From: Petrolisthes cinctipes | Lineage: Eukaryota > Arthropoda > Malacostraca > Decapoda > Porcellanidae | Direction: 5' to 3' | Assembly: GCA_033782935.1 (NCBI GenBank) | Contig: JAWQEG010000510.1 | Span: 210,001 to 274,000 of the forward strand | Length of the DNA: 64,000 bases | Notes under the pieces: model-generated | Database searches by the model: none | Told to the model about the DNA's origin: nothing | The model's input: the letters and a program-made list of their open reading frames with translations, nothing else | Program-made: the position numbers and the translations under genes | In this document: in pieces, positions 11,198-21,081 of the stretch | Layout: every line of letters begins with the position of its first letter | Position numbering within the stretch: the first letter of the stretch is position 1

Positions 11198-12823
11198 TCA
11201 TTTAAATTCTGCAAGCTTACACGTAGGTGGGCGATATATAGTTACTATCGCCAGATTTATACTACTCACATGTAGCACAACGTACTCCACTACACTATTT
11301 GATCCACAACTAATCACTCGAGTCCGTGCAGCTATATCTCTCTTAACATAAACAATAACTCCACCTTTCTTTTTTCCTTCGGATCGGTCAGCGCGGTAGG
11401 CTTGGAACTCCACCATTCCAATTTCAGCTTCTAATATATCAATCCGAAGATGTGATTCTGTGAGAGCAATTACCATTGCATTAGTTTCTATTGCAATTTC
11501 TTCCAACATTTCTACCTTGTGTTTCATTCGGCGAGGGAACAGTCCTTCAATATTAGCACAAATAAAACACCTAACATTTAAACGTTGACCTTGACCTGTT
11601 GATTCGCCACGCATCCACACTGCTTCATTTGTGGCACCATGCATGTACTCATGGCTTCCTTGTTCAGTAACATTTGCACTTGTCTCTGCATCTGCTGCAT
11701 TTGAGCTTGCATCAGTGACTGGAACTCTAAAACAGAATTTCTTTCCTCGTTCAGTCCCCGTTCCGTAATATCCCTCTGCCTCTGAGTCATTCCTCTCACT
11801 TCTGGTGCCACCACCTGAGAGTAATTCCTGGCGTCCCTTCGAGAAGGTAGACGGTCCTCCTCCCCCGGTACAAACACACCACCACCTCCAACCACTCTCA
11901 TATGAATCACTTACACCAGCAACAGTACCACTAGTTTGTCTGTTCCCTTCATTATTCATTGTTTTCATTATTCTTGTTTTCGTTCCTCGGGTGTGATGAA
12001 ATCTACAATTTTCCCTTCCACACTCTCCATTCCTTTCTGCTTCCCAGCACAATGGTGGATGATAGAAAATGCACTGTTTTCCCTTCCCGCAACCCCTCAC
12101 TGAGTTAAGTCCATAATTAGTAAACTTGAAGCACATTTTAGGGTGCGAGAATTCACATCCATTACCAGTTCTTCACTGCTTACATCGCTTTTGTAAGTAA
12201 TACCTGCAGACCCTATTTTGGTTGTTGTTAGGGATAGAGTTACCTTGCCTTTGGTTTTCTCTAGCTCCATGACTGACATCTTCCTCCCTCACTCTATCTT
12301 CAGCATTACCACTCGGTTGTCCCCTATGTTCACTCACAGTTATGTGGACAACCGAATCATCAGAATTAACCGGGGCATGCGTAGAGTTAACTGCCGAATT
12401 CGAAGCGCCAATTTCTGGTCCACTTGACTCTCCACCATTCAAACTATTTGCCGCTAGAGTGCTAACTATCTCATCACGTAGTTGCTCGTAACGGGCCCCT
12501 GCCTTATTCACAACACACGGTTTACACATATATTTAAACCGTGTAAGTTCAAGGCACAATATGTGGTACACTGGGAGGCCAGTGCACGCCACGTGTGTGC
12601 CTCTGTCACACTCAGAACACCGTAGGGACGGCCTCCCAGATGTGTTATCACACTCCTGACACTCCACTTCTAACTTCGTTTGGTTAGTCATCCAAATCAA
12701 ATTAGATCCAGGAGACATTACTTCTGAGATTGTCACTTCAACAAATGTGTGTGTGTAACACTGAATTCCTACACACACACGCACACAAACACACACATTC
12801 AAACAGCACGTTACGATGCACAC
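11198..12823 (-). pseudogene. LINE N-terminal polyprotein: PHD finger, three CCCH fingers, endonuclease
   Basis: Read as one frame with a single TGA near 12160. A Cys/His cluster starting CQECDNTSGRPSLRCSECD and ending KYMCKPC is a PHD-like zinc finger. A polar linker follows, then three CCCH modules: the first starts VCRYYLQKRC and is split by the TGA, the second is around MCFKFTNYG...QCIFYH, and the third is LCWEAERNGECGRENCRFHH. After a variable linker the endonuclease starts at FICANIEGLF, with ALTESHL (catalytic Glu) and TIYRPP. PHD fingers are known in ORF1 of CR1-type LINEs; CCCH fingers probably bind element RNA (inference). The apparent MCIV start lies in CA-rich DNA and is doubtful. 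Confidence 0.72.
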
Positions 12824-13060
12824 ACATTTTTAAGAATACATTCACACACGTCTCTAAATATATATTCACACACTCGCGCATTCTTGCAAACAGTATGTAC
12901 ACTGCCCGCCCTGTACACACACACACACAGACAAACGACCCGCCAGACATCGTGAGGTGAGGTCGGGTCACTTGGCGCTCCTGTAGCAGCCTGGGTCACC
13001 TTGTTGACCCCTCTTCCCATATTATTTTCATCAATCATTCTGCTTTCATCGGTGTATTAC
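12751..13060. other. CA-rich intergenic stretch between two LINEs
   Basis: A diffuse CA-rich stretch lies at 12765-12935 and about 120 bp of unique sequence at 12950-13060. The open frames here are artefacts of CA repeats. I see no gene. Confidence 0.6.
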
Positions 13061-13067
13061 AAGATTT

Positions 13068-13832
13068 TTGGTATCAGTGATAAGTGGAGTGGTTAGCCAG
13101 TTTTGGAGTGTGCCAATCATGCCATATTACAAGATTTCCACCCTCTACCACCTCAAGCGAGGATGTGGATACCCACCACCTGACGTTATAGAGCGACTCA
13201 AAACATTTGGACTCTTCAGAAACAGAAGTCAAAGGAGAGGTCAGTGCGTGCAGCGGAAGATATCCGTCATCCCCATCAACCTACCAAGAACCAGAAATAA
13301 ACCTGCACAACATAAGTCCTACAAATATTTTGAAGTCCTTCGTGTGTGGTATGATTTGCCATCCCTACTTATGTCCAATGTTACATCACTGGGCAACAAG
13401 TTTGACGATGTTGTCACCACAGCTAAATCCACGAGTGCAGACGTGTTAGCGATAACGGAGGCATGGCAAGTTGTTCCTGAAACGTGCACAATGGAAAATT
13501 TTGAAATGTTTCACCACCTAAGGACAGAGAGGAGAGGTGGCGGCGTGGTTCTCTTCTGTCTCCAGCATCTAAATCCTTCACACCTCCATGTGGACGTACC
13601 AGAGGGTGTTGAGGCCTTGTGGGTCAGGGTAAACCCCCCCTCTCACCCCCGTCACACCGCTACTATCATATTTTGTGTTGTTTACCATCCACCACGCTCA
13701 CCTACCGGACATACGCTACTCAAACATCTTGTTAGCACCAGTGATATATTAAAAGAAAGATACCCTGCAGCCAAATTAGTTATCTGCGGCGACTTCAATG
13801 AGTTAGACACAATTGACTTACAAAATCAGTAA
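13068..13832 (+). pseudogene. LINE APE-type endonuclease
   Basis: A basic N-terminal leader (MPYYKISTLYHLKRGCG) is followed by endonuclease blocks SNVTSLGNKFDD, ADVLAITEAW (catalytic Glu), RRGGGVVLFC, IIFCVVYHPP and LVICGDFNELD (catalytic Asp/Asn). The frame ends with TAA at 13830. The C-terminal part (LTQIVTFPTHDEHTLDLIITD) continues in the same frame after that stop, followed by further breaks at 13950-14050. The domain order and blocks are those of CR1/L2-like LINE ORF2. It is inactivated by the stop. Confidence 0.85.
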
Positions 13833-14053
13833 CACCTGACCCAAATTGTGACCTTCCCTACGCATGACGAACACACCCTGGACCTTATTATCACTGACTT
13901 CAAAGATCACTATCTTCCCCCACAACCCCTACCCCCCCATGAGACGTAGCAGGCACCTGTCAATTCTGTGGTCACCCTCTCCTACCACCACTCAGAGGCA
14001 GAACACTACCACCAGGACATACCGACCACTCACTGATTCAGCAATTTGTCACT

Positions 14054-14782
14054 TTGGTGGTTCAACACCCATGGACTGAAGTACTTACTGTTGAAGACGT
14101 TAGCACCAAATGGGAAAATTACTTGATCACCACCACCGAGGCCTTTCACCACTTTTTCCCCACCAAAGATTTAACAATGCACCCAAACAACGTCCCTTGG
14201 ATTACACCACGCATTAAGAGACTTTTAGTGCAATGCAACAAAGCCTTCAACAACAATAACAACCTCTATAGAAGACTAAGAAACAAAGTCATAAGGGAAA
14301 TTCGTGCTGCAAAGAAAACCTATTATCTCAACAAGATACACCATTTGAAGGATGGAAATATAAGTCAGTGGTTTAGCAAGATTAAACACCTGTGTGGGAT
14401 TAAGAAACAATCATCATCTTTCCCATGTGTTGCCAACCTGACCAGCGAGGAGGCAGCTACCCAGATTAACGAGCACTTCTCAAACATCTGTCAGACCTTG
14501 CCCAACCTTGACCAGACTCACCTTCCAGCCCCCTCCCCCCCATCCACTGTACATGAGTACCAAATCTGTAGTAAACTTTTAAAATTCATAAGTAATAGAT
14601 CTACCACACCAGTAGATTTGCCCATTAAAATCTACAAAGAATTTTCTCATGAGCTAGCCACCCCCCTTTGCTCAATCATCAACGCCTCTTTAAATCAAAG
14701 TAAATGTCCTTCAGACTGGAAAACTTTATTTGTTACACCCATTCCCAAAACCTCCTCCCCCAATCCCTTAATGACCTCAGAC
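14054..14782 (+). pseudogene. LINE EN-RT linker and start of reverse transcriptase
   Basis: The linker shows PWITPRIKRLLVQCNKAF, RNKVIREIRAAKKTYY and QWFSKIKHLCG, then RT blocks TPVDLPIKIYKEFSHELATP, DWKTLFVTPIPK and the first residues of the NDLRP block. The open frame continues to 14839 only because it reads into the inserted transposon's TIR. The catalytic RT core is absent from this side. Confidence 0.85.
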
Positions 14783-14821
14783 CATGGAGGTATAAAGGGT
14801 GGAGAGGCCCGCAGCCGCGCG
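14783..14821 (+). repeat. Left TIR of the P-type transposon
   Basis: A 39-bp terminal inverted repeat preceded by the target duplication CCTCAGAC at 14775-14782. It is GC-rich at its inner end (GCAGCCGCGCG). Confidence 0.92.
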
Positions 14822-15026
14822 CTAGTACAGGCTCAGTAAAGTCTCTTCTGCCTCCCGTCCGCCACGTTGTTGTGGGCAGAGGGTCACGCACTGAGTCAAT
14901 GGCTTACTCGTTATTTTTTCCCCCTTTTTTCATTGTTTATACCCATAAATAACTTTCAGATGTGTGAAATTAAACTACTGCTTACTCTTAGCCATATATT
15001 ACATATCGACAACACTTTATATTGAA

Positions 15027-15850
15027 TTACATGCCACTGAATAATACTAATTTATGCATCCTAGTTCTGCTTTTCACCCCTTTGAGAGATGTGTGTGGTG
15101 CAGTGAACTGTTTGGCTGTGTATCTATATCTGACCAGTAGATAGGTCTCAGCTACAGCCTTTATTAGGTGTACAAGATGATTATCTACAGGATCACTATC
15201 CGACATATGTCTTACCAAACCAGGGAAAATAGTCTTTCCCTGGAACTCTGACAGTATAAAAGTTACTATGTTGTGGCAAACATACCCTGACACCTTTGAA
15301 TATGGGTGCTAATCTTTGCAGAGTAAGACTTTCTCTCTGAATTTCTTTTCACATATAAGACACATAGTAACAACATCGTTGGATGGAAAAGATAGATGGC
15401 CTTTGTTTTTTACAGTTATTAACTTGTGAGTTTCATTTATATTTTGGTGAAACAGAACACGGCATCATATCTCACACTTTAAACTTTTCTTTACTTTTGA
15501 AATAACAAAGCCAGCTATAGAGTATATGCAATAATTTGTTCAGAGTAAGGAGAGAGCACACTGGCTGAACATAAACTTCCATAATCAACTTCAGAGTGTA
15601 TATTAATCTCCTTATTTTCATTAGCTGCATCATTCTCTAGGATTCTGTTTTTATTGAGAGAACAGTTGATGACACTACTTGATGGAACGTTCATATTAGA
15701 AGCCTGTAGATAGTGACTGGAGGCAGTAAGGATTGGTACACACTCCAAAGGTATACAATTCCCACAAGTTACTTCCTGAATTTCACAGTGTGTTAATACT
15801 GATTCAGCAAAGCTTTTCCCAAAGGAGAAACCTGACCTCATCCTGGGCAC
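15027..15850 (-). pseudogene. P-element/THAP-type transposase, C-terminal half
   Basis: The first piece (15850-15515) ends YSEQIIAYT and then shifts frame to IAGFVISKVKKSLKCE, which is the conserved IAGFV-RK-CE block of P/THAP9-type transposases. The third frame stays readable through a stop to HLSFPSNDVVTMCLICEKKFRE (the GGL-PS-D-V-CE-FR block). The last piece (15293-15027) carries NHLVHLIKAVAETYLLVRY and ends SRTRMHKLVLFSG, the usual C-terminus. At least one frameshift and two stops break it. The transposase would cut and paste the element; here only a fossil remains. The assignment rests on motif recognition, not alignment. Confidence 0.8.
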
Positions 15851-16140
15851 ACCCTTTGCACGTTAGTTAATGGGAATTCCTTCACAATACACACCTACAA
15901 AATTGAAAGACCTACATTTACAGTAATAAGAAAGTCGTGATGCGAGACCAGAATATTTCCACTTAGGAAAGTACTTTGTAGAAAAAAGTCGCATTAGGAA
16001 TATATTTTGTAGGGAAAATAATCAGTTTGCACCTATCGTTACCACAGGAAATAACAAAATATTTCTATTGGGTTATACTAGGCAAACGCTCCCTTAGCCC
16101 ACATCAATATGGCCGACTGACAGTTCTGTGGCTTCAAATC

Positions 16141-16179
16141 CGCGCGGCTACGGGCCTCTCCACCCTTTATAACTCCATG
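16141..16179 (-). repeat. Right TIR of the P-type transposon
   Basis: Reverse complement of the left TIR with two mismatches. It is followed by the target duplication CCTCAGAC at 16180-16187. Confidence 0.92.
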
Positions 16180-16215
16180 CCTCAGACCCATAGCCATCAC
16201 CCCCATCCCCAGCCT

Positions 16216-17584
16216 ATAGGGTCCTTTAGTGAGCTCGAGATGCCACCTGGTGGCCGGCCTGGTACTACAATCAGCCAAAAATCTGCGGACTTCCCCGAGT
16301 CCAGCTAGACTTAATTGATTTTTTTCTTTACCAAACTTGCTACTTGTCATAGTTGTGATTGTCACTATTAGGTTTACAGCAAAATATCTAAGGGCTGTAC
16401 ATTAGTCATGACGTTATAAAGGTAAATTGTTGGCCAAATAAAAAAACAATACAAAATGTCTTATAACACTCCAACAAGTAATTCATAGTACTGCATCGAT
16501 GCTGATTTATGGATAAAAAATACCCTCTTGCAAGGAAATATAAGGCAAAAAGTCTAACAATGCTGTTATGATGGTAGTTTCTTACAAGCAGTGGTTAATA
16601 AGAGTGTTTGTAAATTTGCCATTCAACATTTCCTTCAGCTGGTACTTCCCTGCCTGACATATGATGCATTTAATCTTGTTTGACTATATCACAGGCGCGG
16701 GAGGATGGTCTGTCTCTGTGGACCCAAGGCTGCTTGAAGACTAGGTCTTCCCGCGTCTGTCTCTAAACTCGTCCTACCCCGTGCATGACGTCAGACTGAA
16801 GAGAGACAGGATTGGTGACTCCCCTCACCTCACCTCACATCACCTTCATCCAATCAGACCCACGTATTCTCACTCACACTCAGTAGTAGCCCGCGACACC
16901 CCCCCCCAAAAAAAAAAAAAAAATGATAAGAGGCCTTACTAGCCCATGGAAACAGGTAATATACTATATTTTTGATACGAACATGAACAAGGATATTTCA
17001 TTTGATTTAATTAGCAGGGTATAAGCTGTTGGATACCCAGTAGTAGCCAAAGTGAATGATCTCAGTCCCACAAATGTAAGATTATGGAACAGTCTGAGTG
17101 TAAATGTAGATCATACCTCTTTCACTATAGTCCGACCACTCTAAAAATGTGGTTTGGGTGGGGACATGTCTACCCCAGGACAATCTTTTAATCCTGGTCC
17201 AACCCTACACCACATCCAGACACCAACTGGTAACCCCGTGTCTTGCTTCCACGCCTCCCTCTCTTCCTCCATCTTCCCCGCCTCCCTCTCTCCCTCCCTC
17301 TTCCCTGCCTCCCTCTTCGTCAATCATTCCTTTTTTCCTGTAATCTATATTTTCACTTTCTCCTCAGTATACTCTAATTTCTTTACTTTATGAATCTCTC
17401 TCGTTCATATGATTCATGTAATTTTACATCCTAAGTACAATAGTTCCATTACATTATACTCCACGTATTGCTGAGCTGCCATCGTGTCAGAGTCAAGATA
17501 GAAAATGAAAAGTGGGAACACTTGACAGAAGTTTAAATACTCCCCTGCCTTGTTAATTACCTCCCAGGAGATATATACAGTATG
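16216..17584. other. Non-coding stretch, no recognisable gene
   Basis: Mostly AT-rich unique sequence. A more GC-rich patch at 16700-16900 ends in C9 A15 (about 16901-16922), which could be the tail of an old retroposed sequence. A pyrimidine-rich patch (CCTCCCTCTC) lies at 17250-17330. Open frames here are short and unconvincing. Confidence 0.55.
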
Positions 17585-17586
17585 TA

Positions 17587-17749
17587 CAGTCGGCGGCAAA
17601 AGTCCTGTCGCCTCACTTGCTTCACCGAGGCACGCGATGTTTATAGACTCGAGATTATTAGGTGTAGAAAACGTGCTTATTTCTCGAGTCCATGAACACT
17701 GCCTGTCTCGGTGAAGCAGGTAAGGCGACAGGACTTCTGCCGCCGACTG
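17587..17749. mobile_element. Tc1/mariner-type MITE with TA target duplication
   Basis: A 163-bp palindromic element. The left end starts CAGTCGGCGGCAAAAGTCC and the right end is its reverse complement, with about 46 bp of TIR and four or five mismatches. It is flanked by TA on both sides (17585-17586 and 17750-17751), as for Tc1/mariner insertions. The interior also pairs (two CTCGAG boxes), so the whole element can fold into one hairpin. It has no coding capacity. Confidence 0.9.
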
Positions 17750-17751
17750 TA

Positions 17752-18082
17752 CAGCTCCGGACAGATCAATGGTCCACACCCCATCCATCAGCAACTTGCT
17801 TTGGGCCTGGTCGGATCTGGTAACAGTTGCAGGTGGAGGGAGGGGGGATGTTAGTGGGAGAGGAGGAGAGAAATGTTGGCAGAGCTATATAGGAGGGTAA
17901 CGAATGATCAGGTAGAGAGACGTGTGTCAGGGGGAATGAATGAAGCATACACTGTGAACGGTATCGAATCACCAACAGTTTAAAGCAGGGTTATTCAATC
18001 TTTTTCAGTCATTCTCGCGACCCATACAACATAGAAAACTACAAAAACTCACTTTATTATTGTTGTTGCCAGATCAGAGTCA
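17752..18082. other. Non-coding stretch
   Basis: No gene seen. The 3' part (about 18033-18067) is nearly identical to 21698-21735, a 35-40 bp direct repeat that brackets the duplicated segment beginning at 18083. Confidence 0.5.
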
Positions 18083-18509
18083 CAACCAGTGTTGCCAATT
18101 TTGTAGTACCAATTTCCCACAGATTAAGGATTTTTTTCCCACACATAGAAATGAAGATCCCACAAAACAAATAAAGACAAATTTTATTGTTTCTTTTTAA
18201 TGTACATGAATATTGTATTGATACATTTCTCCTCACTAAAGAAAAGCAATTACTTAATATTTGACAACCATATAACTGAACTTTGCTGAAGGTAAACTTA
18301 AAAATGCCAGTTTTATTTTCCGTAAGGACTAACTAGGCCTATGAGAACTTAGCTAAACAATGTTAATAATGACAATTAGATATACAGTATACATACCTAC
18401 AGCCACAGATTCTTATTGTAGTACATCAAGAGCAATAATATTATTCTCCTCCTCCTCTTCAGAACCTTTAGAATTGAAACTTCTGATCATATCATCAGAA
18501 GGCTCAAGT

Positions 18510-18701
18510 TTACACAGGAAATAATGAACCAATCCATACTTTATTTTTAACAATTAATACCTCTACTGACCTAATACTGAGACGATTTCTCAGTTTAGAG
18601 TGAACAATATTCATCTGTGAAAATATTCTTTCTACTGTGGCATTAGAAAATGTAAGTGATAGTAATGACAAGACGAGGCCAAGAGGGTCCAAGGACTTCA
18701 C
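18510..18701 (-). pseudogene. hAT transposase dimerisation-domain remnant
   Basis: A 63-residue minus-strand frame contains LSLTFSNATVERIFSQMN followed by KLRNRLSIRSVEVLIV. The pattern S-NA-VER-FS ... K-RNRL is the C-terminal dimerisation domain of hAT-type transposases and domesticated relatives. No start, catalytic DDE region or BED finger is seen nearby. In the paralogue at about 27000-27150 the motif is cut by a deletion. Probably a fossil. Confidence 0.75.
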
Positions 18702-19188
18702 TGTATGGTGGATGATGTGGGTGATAAAGCCTCGGGGGTAAAGTTGGGATGGAGATTATTTTGGGGAGAAGATCTTGACAAAGCTTGTCATTCCCTTTCT
18801 TCAAGACTCTCAAAATGTTGTGGATGTCACTCAGGTTACCTTTCTGCACAACCAAGCACCATATGTGAAAGTGGTTTGAACCCAGCCAGAACCTTCTGAA
18901 GGACAACAACATTGACTTCTTTGGTAATGACGAGTGGCCCAGTAATTCTCCTCATCTGAAAGAGAGAGAGAGAGAGAGTATGTAGGGTCAGAACAAGTTT
19001 TTTTCTTTACCTATATCGTCGGGTCTTGCTATGGATGCAAACATAACTGTACCCCTTATAGTCCTTGGTAATGACGAGTGGCCCAGTAATTCTCCTCATC
19101 CGTAAAAATGTTGGATCTATCTTGAAGGACGAGGTTGAAAAAAAGGATGTTGTGTTAACCTCTATCAACTCCATTTAGTCGTACCAAG

Positions 19189-19347
19189 ATGGAGGAGCAC
19201 ATCAATGGTGTGCTTCGGGTAATGGAGTTCAACACGGAGCTTTTGGAGTCACTTTTGTCTTCCTACCCTGCTCGTCTTGAAGCTGTTCAAGACGCCAATA
19301 GAAGCAACACTGAATACTCACCTTGTCACCATACACCTACAATATAA
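19189..19347 (+). CDS. Short conserved ORF, 52 aa, unknown
   Basis: It starts MEEHINGVLRVMEFN and continues ELLESLLSSYPARLEA. The paralogue at 27606-27764 keeps the same start, length and stop, with several amino-acid changes (for example VNMELFE for FNTELLE). It could be a first exon or a transposon fragment. I do not recognise the protein. Conservation of length between the copies may only reflect recent duplication. Confidence 0.35.
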   Translation: MEEHINGVLRVMEFNTELLESLLSSYPARLEAVQDANRSNTEYSPCHHTPTI

Positions 19348-19442
19348 TGTGCTACCTCTTGATATTTTCAGTTTTTTCCTATCATGCTTAGGGGGGAGGG
19401 GAGCAATCATTGTTTGCCACCGCTTACATTCGATGTTTTATT

Positions 19443-20423
19443 TCATGTGTGAACAGTTTTGTGTAACGTGAGTTGGGATTTGTCAGAAAACTTTTTACCA
19501 CATTCATTACACTTAAAGTCCTATACTCTTGTATGAATTTTTATATGTTTATTAAGGGTAGATTTCAGACCAAACCTTTTACCACATTCATTACATTCAA
19601 AGTCCTTCACTCCTGTGTGTATAAGTATGTGTCGCTTTATTTTACTCTTTGTCACAAACATTTTATCACATTCTTCACATTCAAAGTTCTTCACTCCTGT
19701 GTGTATAAGTATGTGTTGCTTTAAATTATTCTTTGTCACAAACTTTTTACCACATTCCTCACATTCAAAGTCCTTCACTCCTGTGTGGAAATGTATGTGC
19801 TTCTTTAGATCAGCTTTTCTCATAAACTTTTTACCACATTCTTCACATTCAAAGTTCTTCACTCCTGTGTGTATAAGTATGTGGTGTTTTAATTCACTCT
19901 TAGTCACAAACTTGTTACCACATTCTTCACATTCAAAGTTCTTCACTCCTGTGTGTATAAGTATGTGTTGCTTTAAATTATTCTTTGACACAAACTTTTT
20001 ACCACATTCTTCACATTCAAAGTCCTTCACTCCTGTGTGGAAATGTATGTGTTGCTTTAGATCAGCTTTTCTCATAAACTTTTTACCACATTCTTCACAT
20101 TCAAAGTTCTTCACTCCTGTGTGTATAAGTATGTGTTGCTTTAAATTATCCTTTCTCACAAACTTTTTACCACATTCTTCACATTCAAAGTTCCTCTCTC
20201 CTGTGTGAACAATGCTGTGTTTCTTAAGGTGAGATTTCCAACTAAACTTTTTACCACAGTCATCACACATAAACATTTTCTTTCCAGTATGAGTCAACAA
20301 ATGGTGAGTGAGATGGCATTTCCTACTAAACTTTTGACCACATTGTTGACAGACCAACTTGTTACACTTCTCTTCTCTGACAACATTGATGGTGTCACTT
20401 CCTTCCACCTCAATCACTAACAC
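19443..20423 (-). CDS. C2H2 zinc-finger protein: 10 fingers, then in-frame TAG and an 11th finger
   Basis: The open frame 20423-19521 (300 aa) encodes ten tandem C2H2 fingers of CxxC-x12-HxxxH type, joined by TG-K/RNF-type linkers. A TAG at 19521-19523 replaces the usual linker lysine (TRV-stop-DF), and one more perfect finger follows to TGA at 19443. Fingers 4-6 and 7-9 are a duplicated three-finger block. Such proteins bind DNA in the nucleus, usually as transcription factors or transposon silencers; the target is unknown. No ATG is convincing: the frame extends upstream of a GTG at 20423, so an earlier exon is likely. The same TAG is present in the truncated paralogue at 27938. Confidence 0.75.
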
Positions 20424-20689
20424 AGCTTTATTCTGCCACCAATATGATCACTTGGTTATTACTGTTGTCAGGTCTGCCAACCACACTGTTATTGGTGTCA
20501 GGGCTGCCAACCACAGTGTTACTTCATATGAATCTGAAACAATAACAATACCAGTCTTACATCATTTGAAGATTCAAACATTTACTGAAGATTTACTGTA
20601 ATATTCTGTAGCACCAAAAATTGACTATGTCCAGTTAGGTCCCAGTAGTTTGCCTCGGTTAGGTCCCGATAGTCTGCTGTGGTCTATGT

Positions 20690-20850
20690 TAGGTTAGATT
20701 AGGTTAGGTTAGGTCAGATAAGGTAAGGTTTGGTTATGTTAGGTTAGGTCAGATAAGGTAATGTAAGGTTTGGTTAGGTTAGGTCAGATAAGGAAAGGTT
20801 ATGTTATGTTATGTTAGGTTTGGTTGGGTCAGGTTAGGTCCCAGTAGCTT
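20690..20850 (+). repeat. Degenerate TTAGG-like interstitial repeat
   Basis: Runs of TTAGGTTAGGTTAGG mixed with GTCAGATAAGG and TTTGGTTATG variants. TTAGG is the ancestral arthropod telomere unit; here it is interstitial and decayed. It grades into the 24-bp repeat that follows, whose units also begin with GGTTAGG. Confidence 0.75.
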
Positions 20851-21050
20851 GCACAGGTTAGGTCCCAGTAGTTTGCCTAGGTTAGATCCCAATAGTTTGC
20901 ACAGGTTAGGTCCCAGTAGTTTGCACAGGTTAGGTCCCAGTAGTTTGCACAGGTTAGGTCCCAGTAGTTTGCCTAGGTTAGGTCCCGGTAGTTTGCCCCA
21001 TTTAGGTCCCGGTAGTTTGCCCAGGATAGTTCCCGGTAGTCCGATGCGGT
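20838..21050 (+). repeat. 24-bp minisatellite (GGTTAGGTCCCAGTAGTTTGCACA type)
   Basis: Eight to nine units of TTAGGTCCCAGTAGTTTGC plus a short spacer, with CCCAGT/CCCGGT variants. The same units occur in the paralogous segment at 28320-28505. The plus-strand frame over it (LGPSSLHR repeats) is a repeat artefact. Confidence 0.88.
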
Positions 21051-21081
21051 CTAGGTTAGGTTAAGTCAGGTCAAGTAAGGT

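Larger units (their letters stand above)
8482..12750 (-). mobile_element. Nearly full-length CR1/Jockey-group LINE with PHD and CCCH fingers
   Basis: This is a 4.3-kb minus-strand element. From its 5' side it encodes a PHD-type finger, three CCCH fingers, APE endonuclease, a linker and reverse transcriptase, then a 3' UTR that ends CACAGGATTCACAGG against the CA array. CA-rich DNA also lies beyond its 5' end at 12750-12930. The coding sequence is interrupted by a few stops and frameshifts (a TGA near 12162, a TGA near 11198, and frameshifts near 10220 and 9720), so this is a recently dead copy. Confidence 0.87.
13061..14782 (+). mobile_element. LINE, plus strand, 5' part (cut by a P-type transposon; resumes at 16180)
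   Basis: The sequence encodes an apurinic endonuclease, a linker and the first RT blocks. It is interrupted at 14775-14782 inside the codons for NDLRP by the DNA transposon at 14783-16179. After the second copy of the 8-bp target duplication the RT reading resumes as LRPIAITPIPSL for about 30 bases (to about 16215), after which similarity is lost. Thus the LINE was there first and was already, or later became, truncated on its 3' side. Confidence 0.87.
14783..16179 (-). mobile_element. P-superfamily DNA transposon, 1397 bp, internally deleted
   Basis: Its ends are 39-bp TIRs: 14783-14821, and 16141-16179 in reverse complement. They start CATGGAG, share a TATAAAGGGTGGAGAGGCCC core and differ at only two positions. 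The element is flanked by a perfect 8-bp duplication, CCTCAGAC, at 14775-14782 and 16180-16187. An 8-bp duplication and TIRs starting with CA are hallmarks of P elements. Inside, the minus strand carries the C-terminal half of a P/THAP-type transposase. The THAP DNA-binding N-terminus is not found, so the copy is non-autonomous. It inserted into the RT of a plus-strand LINE. Confidence 0.9.

Noticed and set aside
15515..15850. A host gene encoding a 111-aa protein
   Set aside because: Its C-terminus runs into the IAGFV block of a P/THAP transposase after a frameshift and it lies wholly inside TIRs.
19615..20208. Plus-strand 197-codon His/Ser/Phe frame
   Set aside because: Antisense shadow of the zinc-finger array.
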